Positions 56,538 through 64,000 of a stretch of DNA of 64,000 nt are shown here, in pieces. Within the stretch, counting starts at the first letter, position 1. Each line of letters opens with the position of its first letter. The notes beneath the pieces were generated by a model that saw only the letters and a program-made list of their open reading frames with translations, searched no databases and was not told the DNA's origin. The translations under genes and the position numbers were made by a program. Source of the DNA: Ochromonas danica. Its lineage: Eukaryota > Sar > Chrysophyceae > Chromulinales > Chromulinaceae. The DNA lies in contig VKHL01000001.1 of NCBI GenBank assembly GCA_015146655.1, positions 489,501 to 553,500 on the forward strand. Reading direction: 5' to 3'.

Positions 56538-56706
56538 AAAACAGCCAGCAGGTTACAGTGATTACGACGACGATCAAAGAAAGGTTTGAGAAAATCTCAT
56601 CAACATTAACTTTAATTTACTGCTAATCTATCGGTGCAAAGTTTGCAGAACTTAAAGTTACAGTGAAGAAGGCTGGCAAGAATGCTATATACAAAGACCG
56701 AAATAG

Positions 56707-57754
56707 TTAGTTTGTGGAGTAAACATACGTCATCTTGTTATTCAAATCAGCTGGTAGGCTTTGTACAATTTCCCAGCTCTTCGTTGTAGTCTTCCTCCAA
56801 ATTTGCATCCCTCCATCTGCCGCAGAAGTAACCAGAATGGTCCCTGTTGCATTCCAAGCCACACGCCAGACAACCGACCTGCCCGTTGATATCACTTCAG
56901 TCTTCTCCAATTCGAGCTTTCCAGTGCCTTCCTTCCGCCTTAATTCATGGATACGAAAGCAAGTGTCTTTACTGGCCGTGGCAATCAGATGGTAAGAGCG
57001 ACCCATAGAGGGTGCCCAGGCAATATCACTCACACAGCCCATCGAAGCTCCATCTCCAAGAATACACTCTTCCACAATCTTTGATTGTTCTACATTATAT
57101 ATTAGAGCACCTTGATCAAATGTTCCGACAGCAATCTTTGTGGGCTCGAAGGGACAGTCATTCCAGCTCAAACAAGTCACACCATGCCCTTTACATCCAG
57201 AACCACCACTACCCACCACATACTCAATCTAACACACATTCAAACTAAGACTCAATAAGCATAAAAATCAAGAGGAGGTGACTAACTTCCTTTGTCCAAG
57301 CAGCGGTTAGGAAGACATTTCTCGCATCGTAGATCCTCAAGCAGCCATCACTCCCCGCTGATGCTAAGCGAAGTCCCTGACTGTGATGACAAAACTTGAC
57401 ATCATTTATAGGCTTTTTATTATCTTCTGTAAGTGTTGCTTTCGCTGTCCAGGATATCTCAAAGACACCTTTGTTGAAGACCTCTTGTTCCTCCCATATC
57501 TTCACGCTTCCATCCTCTGAGCAGGAAGCTAAAAGCTGACCAAACTCGGGATGTGCCCACGAGAGACGCCAAATGCTGTCACTGTGGGCTCTAGAAGCTA
57601 TTTCAACAGAATTCCACAGCCCTTTGTTTTCATCCAAAGTCCACACCTTGATACGCTTATCAGAAGAGCAGCTTGCAAACCTCTTGCCATGATAGCTGAA
57701 GGAAATATCATTGACAACATCATCATGTGCTGGTTTTAACTCAAAAAAATCCAT
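56707..57754 (-). CDS. SEH1: SEH1 nucleoporin (WD40)
   Basis: Two exons (57754-57287, 57228-56707) give 329 aa. The protein starts MDFFELKPAHDDVVNDISFS and carries WD40 blades with SEH1-specific wording: SCSSDKRIKVW, IWRLSWAHPEFGQLLASCSE DG, LRLASAGSDGCLRIYDAR, IAWAPSMGRSYHLIATASKD and VVWRVAWNATGTILVTSAADG. SEH1 is a six-blade propeller that docks on NUP85 in the Y-complex of the nuclear pore, and on the SEA/GATOR2 complex that regulates TORC1. I prefer it to SEC13 because of these phrases and its length. It lies between two lipase paralogues on the same strand. Confidence 0.85.
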
Positions 57755-58073
57755 CTTGAAACAATCAAAACACCTCAAAGCAAGTCACGATGTAAAATCG
57801 AAATGAATTGTTTGTGTCGAGCAGGGAATTCCGCGCGCAACTAATAATCGACAAGTGATCCAAGCCACTTCAAATACAAACAGGGGAAATACGACTTGTA
57901 TGGGGGGAATGACAAATGGGAGAGTTGAACGAAACATTGAAATGTAAAACCTTTGTCACAATACTTATTAGATCATAACATAATTTGAGGTTCATACGGA
58001 ACTCTTATCTAAGCAATACAAATGGCATAGACTTTAGTAGCAGCATACAGAGATTCTGTAAGCGTTGGCATGA
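57755..58073. other. Intergenic region upstream of SEH1
   Basis: This is 319 bp between the SEH1 start and the stop of lipase copy 2, both minus. No motif is recognised. Confidence 0.35.
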
Positions 58074-58928
58074 TTAGATGGCAGAAACAGCATCACAGCT
58101 CAAACTTAATCCTAAGTAAACGAGATGGTCGTCAATATTGGTATCTTTGAGAGCATACTGGTCACCACAAGTGGGATCTTCACAGCTGGTGTCACAGGTT
58201 TTCAAATTGCCATTGGCATCCTCGAACTCTTCACGGCACTCATGGTAATATTCCATTCCCGTCGTAACAGGAATATGAGGAACCATATCTTTATTGTGCA
58301 CCAAACGCCAAGTAGGGATCTTGTTGGTCGCAAAGGAGGCGTAGGCCTGATCTCCCACACGAGGTTGACCAAAGTTATAGACAGAGTTGGAGTAACCAGC
58401 CTTCAACAAATCCATGGAAGTTAACTGAGCCAAGGCAGCACCCAGAGAGTGACCGGTGACCTTAACAGCATAGGAAGGGTACTTGGTTCTGAGGCTTTTC
58501 ACCGCAGAGATGACTTTACTGATGACAGCCTGCTCCGCCTCATAAAATCCCTTATGAACCTCACAGTTACATTCAGGATAGGAAGTATAGGTGGTTTTCC
58601 ATGCATCCAGATTTGTCACCCAGTTACGAATACTCTGGGAACCACGATAGACCACATAGATGGACTTGTCCGAAGGCAGATAACCCACATAGCCTTGAGT
58701 ATCATCCGAAGTATCGGAAATGGTAGCAGTGTAGACAAATCCACTTGTGGGACCTTTAAAGACATGGGAGGCATAATTATCTTTGCCACAATAGGCAGCA
58801 GCAGAGAGCCAGAGAGAGATCTGAGCTTGGTTATTGTCATAACCAGTCAATGTAGCATTAAACTCTGGGGCAAAGGCTGCTTGACAAACCGCAATCACCA
58901 CAACAAGGAAAACAACTGCAAAGTACAT
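58074..58928 (-). CDS. Secreted class-3 lipase, copy 2
   Basis: This is a single exon of 284 aa. The signal peptide is MYFAVVFLVVVIAVCQAAFA. The elbow is GHSLGAALAQLTS, with NKDMVPHIPV and DDHLVYLGLS supplying the likely Asp and His. The N-terminal half is almost identical to copy 1 over WLSAAAYCGKDNYASHVFKG and VGYLPSDKSIYVVYRGSQS, and at DNA level there are unbroken matches of 60-80 bp. The C-terminal half has diverged much more. Cysteines cluster near the C-terminus (CDTSCEDPTC). It is divergent to the glycosyltransferase-like gene, 201 bp away. Confidence 0.88.
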   Translation of the reverse strand: MYFAVVFLVVVIAVCQAAFAPEFNATLTGYDNNQAQISLWLSAAAYCGKDNYASHVFKGPTSGFVYTATISDTSDDTQGYVGYLPSDKSIYVVYRGSQSIRNWVTNLDAWKTTYTSYPECNCEVHKGFYEAEQAVISKVISAVKSLRTKYPSYAVKVTGHSLGAALAQLTSMDLLKAGYSNSVYNFGQPRVGDQAYASFATNKIPTWRLVHNKDMVPHIPVTTGMEYYHECREEFEDANGNLKTCDTSCEDPTCGDQYALKDTNIDDHLVYLGLSLSCDAVSAI

Positions 58929-59129
58929 CTTAGAATAAATTGAATATTACTTTTCTTTTGGTTTTTTGCAAATTCACACAACAAGCCGCAAGCGCCAACC
59001 TCAAGAATGGAATTCTCTAGTCAAGGATCTCTTCCCTCGCATCCCAACAATAGTCTATTATAACTACTTTGCGCAGGAGGACTTTCTTCCTTGTTGAAAT
59101 TCATCATCACTGTACTGTAGTCACATTGA

Positions 59130-60917
59130 ATGATTCTGATGAATGGGGTTGAATTGTATTGGATTGTGTTTTTTATAGCACTGATTTCGAGTTCATTAAC
59201 CTCTGTTAATGGTAAGTTAGCACTGGTAGTCACATTAGCTGGTAGTCATAAGCTTGCACAATATTTTGAATGGAGTTGTCGGAGCATCCAGTCTTCTCAA
59301 GCTCTTGTCGATATGATTGTCATCCATGAAAGTAATGAAAAGATTCAGAATATAACATGTGCATCTAATGTACATTTTATTGACTTGGGGATGGATGGTT
59401 TAAGCAAGGTGATTGTTGAACATTTGATTCCTAATGGCACTCAAGCTGCTAATCGGTTGGAATTACAGAAGATACTGGGAGTGGTATTGAAACATTCTCC
59501 ACAATATCTGTTAGAAATAAAGCCTATGATGGGTACCTTATTTGCTAGCTATTTAGAAGGGTACTCTCACTGGAGTTACACTGATCCTGATATAATTTGG
59601 GGAGATCTTGTGGATTGGATTGATAGGAGAGACCTAGAAACCTATGATTACTTGTCTTTTGCTAAGACTTGGGATGCTGCTAGACTATATCTTCGTGGAG
59701 AGGTATTGTGTTATTCTTGGTGGTGTTGTTTCATTATTTCCAATCAGTCTGACTGTTTCATACAACTGCTCTGTTTATTAGTTGACTTGGCACAAGAATT
59801 GCGAGAAAGTGAACAATCTATGGAGACAGTTGAAGTATTTTGATGAAGCTGATTACATCATGCGCATTTCTTCAGCATCTCGCCTTCTTCTTGGTCATAC
59901 ATCAACTGGTGCAGTGTTCAAGAGAGTGTTTCATTCTCCGGAAGGGTGGTACTCGCAAGTGGTGTTTCGAACACCAAATATCACCGCGAAGATTGTCGGC
60001 CGTGGATTCGATGACTATTTCAGTCAACCAGTAGTACGACACGAAGGAAAGCTCCATCGATGCAGAGTTCATGATAAACTTTCTAAGTGTATTGATCGAG
60101 CTATACAACAGAACAATAGTTCAATTTCCGTCCACACATTTCCCTCAGAGAAGGTTTGAATGCTTTGTTTCCCATTTGTTTCACTGCGATTTCGTGACAT
60201 GCATTGTTTTTGTTGCTTAGTGGAGAAGCGTGGAAACTTTTGCTGATCCTGATCACTGTAAAATGTCTTGGTTGCCTTCTGAGACTCGATACTGGTTAGT
60301 TTATGCTGCAGCAGTTTTGCTGTGCAATGTTTTTTTACAATTGTCGCATCTGCTTATTAGTGTTGCTTCACCTGCGTATGATAAAGACGTGGCTTTAGTT
60401 CAGGACAAGCAACGAGAAGTGCAGCTCAAGCGTTTGGGTGAAGTTATGCTGTCCAATGGTGAATGGATGGCCAATGACGAAAAGGTGAGGAGTTGCTTTG
60501 GCTTCCAGTAAGCACCTAATTAAGAGTGGATTGTGAATTTACTAGAGCTCCCCACGACAAGTGTTTGACCAAGCTGCATTCTTTCATTTTCGTGACTGGA
60601 TCGACTTTGTTGCAAAGACTCAAAGTGTTGTGTGGCCTTCATCCAATCTCGAGGATTGTATGGTGCTCTACCTTCGACGCGATCAAGCCATGGCCTATGA
60701 GGCTTGTTCACATGTCCGAGCATTGGAAAGCACAGGTGCGAACTTACTTCTTGCTAAGACAAGGCGCGCCATCGCTGGTGAGAAGAGCAGTTCTGTGAGT
60801 GAGATTCTTTCCTTGCATAAAAGGAAAAGTGAAAGCGGTGCCAATGTTATCAACCACTCCAGAAGAAGCAAATCTGGAAAACACAGACAAGAACGAAAGT
60901 CGAAGAAGCACATGTAG
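59130..60917 (+). CDS. Secretory-pathway glycosyltransferase-like protein (DUF6625-like)
   Basis: Four exons (59130-59702, 59782-60153, 60221-60484, 60546-60917) give 526 aa. A signal peptide or anchor covers about residues 8-28 (YWIVFFIALISSSLTSVNG). The segment KPMMGTLFASYLEGYSHW followed by SYTDPDIIWGDLVDW resembles the K-P-x-x-G...GYxxWGYxDxDxxxGDL signature of the DUF6625 glycosyltransferase-like family; the D-P-D would be the metal-binding DxD. A second hydrophobic helix lies at residues about 345-365 (YWLVYAAAVLLCNVFL). The C-terminus is strongly basic (RRSKSGKHRQERKSKKHM) and would be cytosolic. A Golgi enzyme with two membrane passes is plausible; donor and acceptor are unknown. Confidence 0.6.
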
Positions 60918-61037
60918 TTCCTCTTCCACTACTAAATGAGCAAGAATGTATGTTTATTGACAAGTTGTCACTTAGGATATTAACACAAGCTTATAAGCAA
61001 AAGCTAGAATTAGGGGTAGACAATGACCGAGTCTATC

Positions 61038-61907
61038 TTAGAAGTCTAATACCGACGGAGAGACGAATAAGAAAATGAAAAGTTAATTTGTGAAGGATGG
61101 GATGAACTTACATGGGAATCCCTTGCCAGTCAGAACGGCTTGGGTGGCGATACCACCAATAGCCAACATAGCCAAACGACCGTTCTTGAGCTCGCTGATC
61201 TTATATCTTGCCAAATCAGCAGGCTTAGATCCCAATTTCAAAGGATCAAAAGAGAAGTCGCCTGAAACACAAGTTACATGTCAGATCCTCATAATTTAGC
61301 TAGACTATCGATCAAACTCACCAGGCTCTCTATCAGTCTTTCCAAGTCCCAACACAGCAGGCACAGAAATAATTTCGAGAAGGCACACCCTATCAACCAC
61401 GATATTAAGGAAAGTCATAACTTTTCCATGTGAGTTGGTTATGACAAGGCTGCTCTCACTCACCAGAGAAGGACCTGCACGAGAGCACCAGACTGAACAG
61501 CCACGCTGTGAGCTCCAGCAGAAGAAACTTGATGAACATCACCAGGGAGCTTGACAAAGTCAGCAAAGATAAAGCCCAGGGTGGCCAACATAGCAATGCG
61601 GGAGTGCTTGATCTCGGCTTCTCTGAAGAAAGGGACCCACTCTGGAGACTTCTCAGAGAACTTGAGAGGATCAAAGTTCTTAAGCTCTGGTCCCTCTCCG
61701 CCAGTCAAACCTCCAGCGAAGGCGTTCAAGGCGACCTGAGAGCGCACAGAGGAAGCACGAAGGCCTATAATCAGATCATCCACATCATTTCCTCCATCAT
61801 TAACAACCACTCATTCAAACCAGTCTATATCATCCTCTCAACTAACCAGTCTGTGTAAAGGCAGAAACAGAAGCAATAGTGACGAGAAGAGCGACGAAGG
61901 CGAGCAT
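61038..61907 (-). CDS. Light-harvesting chlorophyll a/c-binding protein (FCP/LHCR type), copy A
   Basis: Five exons (61907-61847, 61764-61464, 61389-61322, 61261-61112, 61045-61038) give 195 aa, the usual size. The leader MLAFVALLVTIASVSAFT ends in the AF motif used at the plastid-processing site. Helix 1 has FFREAEIKHSRIAMLATLGF (chlorophyll-binding Glu and the paired Arg). Helix 3 has KISELKNGRLAMLAIGGIAT, the reciprocal pair. The protein ends GFPYF if the 8-nt last exon is used; retaining that intron instead gives GFPCKFIPSFTN and a stop at 61083. Spacing and the EIKHSRIAML form fit the red-lineage LHCR/FCP group. It sits in the thylakoid membrane and feeds energy to a photosystem. Confidence 0.88.
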
Positions 61908-62278
61908 CGAGACAAATGGACAAGGAATAGTCAAAGTTGATGCTGAAGATACAAGTGGGGCACATACAGCAGCAGCACTTGACTTTCAATACAGCAGACA
62001 CATACAGCACAGCACAACACTCCCCTTGCGAAAATACGAAAATCCCGACAAAGGCGACATGTCCTTCAATCGGTTGAAGACTTGTTGGGCTCTTGATGTT
62101 CAATTTGCATGCAATATTTGAGATAGATTACTCATTTATTCCGAAGATGAGCAGTATTTTGAAGCCCAAGATGTAACTAAGATGAAAGCATCCGGTTTAG
62201 TTTAGGTATTGAGTATGGTACTGCAAGCTTCGCAGTTAACACACATTATTTAGATGAAGTACATACACACCCTTCAGC
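61908..62278. other. Intergenic region between two light-harvesting genes
   Basis: This is 371 bp upstream of copy A and downstream of copy B, same strand. It presumably holds the copy A promoter. No motif is recognised with confidence. Confidence 0.4.
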
Positions 62279-63088
62279 TTATTGGTTGAATGGCACGGGG
62301 AATCCAAGAATATGATTGAGAATGTATGGGTCGTTGTTCAGCTTCTCGTGCACGATGAGGCCAAGGATGCCCATCTGAGCAGCTCTGCCATTGTTCAATT
62401 CAACAGCATACTTTCTGCGCTGAGTCTCCTCGCTCCATCCCCACTCCTTCATTCTATAGCATCAGAATCTCTCAGTTATTCCACCATCATTATAGCTAAC
62501 AAATAAAGTAATCATACCTGGCCTTGCATTCATCAGCAATATTCTTCTCTTGGTAGCCGAAGCCAAGCTCAAGAAGACCAATAAAGCCAATGATCTGCCA
62601 CAAGGAAGCTGTCACAGAGAAACGGAGATAAGATATTAACAAACCAGACAGTTCAACGGCAATCAGCAAAGCCTACCTTGAGGAATGGTCTCCAACGCGG
62701 CTAGCCCAGCCTTGACAGAGGAGAAAGGAACGCCAAAGTCAACATCTCCTCCAACACGGTAGCCAGCAGTGGTGACAATGTGTCCAACAATAGCCAACAT
62801 TGCTACGCGGCCATGCTTGGTCTCATATCTGCGGAGAGTATCGAATCTCTCCTGATCGGCATTCTTCAACAGACCTAGAGGATCCCAAAAGCCTAAAGGA
62901 GGTTGAGCGCCGATTTCCTGTCAATCAAGTTCCCGATCAATGTATAAAATGAATAAGTTCAAGATGAAACCCAACAAAGGGAATACCTTCTCAAATCCCA
63001 TCTTGAGAGTGGAAGAAACATGTCTGCTGCTGAGAGGGGCAAAAGCAGAAGCAGTAGCTAATAAAGCAGCAATAAGGATGAAGAGCAT
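62279..63088 (-). CDS. Light-harvesting chlorophyll a/c-binding protein (FCP type), copy B
   Basis: Four exons (63088-62987, 62917-62677, 62608-62518, 62453-62279) give 202 aa. The leader MLFILIAALLATASAFAPLS contains ASAFAP, the canonical signal/transit junction of heterokont plastid proteins, where the Phe is needed for import. Helix 1: RRYETKHGRVAMLAIVGHIV. Helix 3: YAVELNNGRAAQMGILGLIV. The Glu-Arg pairs that ligate chlorophyll and cross-brace the helices are present. QPPLGFWDPLGLL before helix 1 is typical of FCPs. Only distantly similar to copy A, so the two are neighbouring family members, not a recent tandem duplication. It is divergent to CLP1, 222 bp away. Confidence 0.92.
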
Positions 63089-63310
63089 CTTGAAGAAGAT
63101 AGAACAGAACAAGGGATCAGACAAGCGATTGATTTCACAGACAACCAAGCTGAAAAAGATCGACACTTCAACCAACTGCACGGAAATCCCAAACAACGAA
63201 AAGTCGAGAACATTGTATATCTCCCTACGCAAGTAGTACTAGTTGGTGGTCTTATTGGGTTGTCTTGTTGATTTCCACATTTATTAGGTCACTGATCAAT
63301 CTTGTAAATA

Positions 63311-64000
63311 ATGGCAACTGGAGGCCCAAAACGAGAATGGGTTCTTCAAAAAGAAACTGAACTTCGTTGTGAAGTTGGAGAAAATGCTGTCCTGACGTTG
63401 AAGTTGACAAGTGGCAATGCGGAAGTCTTTGGCGTGGAGTTGGCTCTCAACAAGGAATACAGTTTTAAAGATCAGAATATCGCAGTTTTCACCTGGTATG
63501 GATGTACTCTTGAGACTCAAGGTGGGGATAGTGGACTCTATGTCGCTGACAGCACCCCTATGGTCGCTTATGTTAACACACACATTCAGCTGGAGGCAAG
63601 AAGAGATGTGGCTTTAGCTAATAAAGACCGTGGGCCAAGAGTGATAGTAGTGGGGCCACCTGACCACGGCAAGTCTTCTCTCGCGCAGATCATCACTGCC
63701 TATGCTCTGCGCCTTGATCGCACTCCTCTCTTCGTTGACCTTGATGTTGGATATTCTCCTATCAGTATCCCCGGTACAGTAGCTGCTGTCCCTCTCGATA
63801 AAACATGTCTAAATGTGGAGGTATTCTTACCATCATTTGTTTCTTGTTTTGAGGCTTGGTTGACAACCTTTTTGTCTGTCTCTGATAGGAAGGATTTTCG
63901 TCTTATAATCCTTTAATATACTACTATGGTCATGCATCTCCTAAAGAGAATGTTGACTTGTATAAGACAATGGTGAGCATGCTGGCTAATCAGGTTGACA
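63311..64000 (+). CDS. CLP1: CLP1, polyribonucleotide 5'-hydroxyl kinase / cleavage factor (3' part outside window)
   Basis: Exons 63311-63820 and 63889-63972 are complete; the gene continues past the right edge (GTGAGC donor at 63973). The N-terminal beta domain (EWVLQKETELRCEVGENA...AEVFGVELA) and the second domain's Walker A, VVGPPDHGKSSLAQI, then FVDLDVGYSPISIPGTVAA, match CLP1. Human CLP1 reads GPTDVGKST at the P-loop; here the invariant GKS is kept. Exon 2 gives YNPLIYYYGHASPKENVDLY, also typical. CLP1 acts in mRNA 3' cleavage (CFII) and, with the TSEN complex, in tRNA splicing. Whether it is an active RNA kinase cannot be told from this part. Confidence 0.9.

Noticed and set aside
61038-63088. 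Recent tandem duplication of the two light-harvesting genes
   Set aside because: The proteins share only the family motifs and differ in exon number and in helix sequences; they are old family members that happen to be neighbours.

Overview
The window is nuclear DNA from a photosynthetic eukaryote, most likely a stramenopile (heterokont) alga. Two genes encode light-harvesting proteins of the fucoxanthin-chlorophyll a/c type, one with a textbook bipartite leader containing ASAFAP. A membrane desaturase has a similar signal-plus-transit leader. A GPCR-PIP-kinase fusion, a gene type best known from oomycetes and amoebae, is also present. A POC1 fragment implies centrioles or flagella. Genes are dense, mostly single-copy and housekeeping. 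Introns are short, about 45-110 nt, with GT-AG borders. I set exon borders by hand from splice signals and reading phase, and every multi-exon chain reported as resolved sums to a whole number of codons. No transposon, virus-like element, CRISPR array, tRNA or rRNA was recognised.

Left third (1-23.3 kb): 3' end of POC1; a ZSWIM2-like SWIM/RING/ZZ/RING ligase; a C2-domain membrane protein; SYF2; an RMD1/DUF155 protein; WDR55; an unrecognised 793-aa protein with a long (CA)n intron; a ten-exon, membrane-anchored Ap4A phosphorylase; a nested 82-bp/4-bp satellite; a Rab GTPase with a long acidic N-terminus; a globin; an F-box multi-pass membrane protein; an ankyrin protein; a tandem translin-like fusion; and a 48-aa membrane miniprotein.

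Middle (23.3-43.1 kb): an unrecognised 680-aa protein, a second ankyrin paralogue, ALG3, a cysteine-less LOV-like PAS protein, an unresolved small gene, a secreted histidine phosphatase, a disordered protein, a plastid-type desaturase, a CTDSPL2-like phosphatase and a GPCR-PIP kinase.

Right third (43.4-64 kb): one giant minus-strand gene (43455-52861, 7 exons, about 3008 aa) joins NHL repeats, two Tudor-like modules, a cullin homology region, a UBA-like/RING segment and a helical tail. I consider it the most novel object here. It is divergent to a Hippo/MST kinase with a C-terminal SARAH domain. Then follow two lipase paralogues with SEH1 between them, a secretory-pathway glycosyltransferase-like protein, the two light-harvesting genes and the 5' part of CLP1.

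The genes do not form one pathway. Recurrent themes are ubiquitin ligation (ZSWIM2-like, F-box, cullin-RING), signalling (Rab, GPCR-PIPK, Hippo, LOV-like) and RNA processing (SYF2, CLP1, WDR55, translin). Many neighbours are divergently transcribed from gaps of only 130-300 bp.
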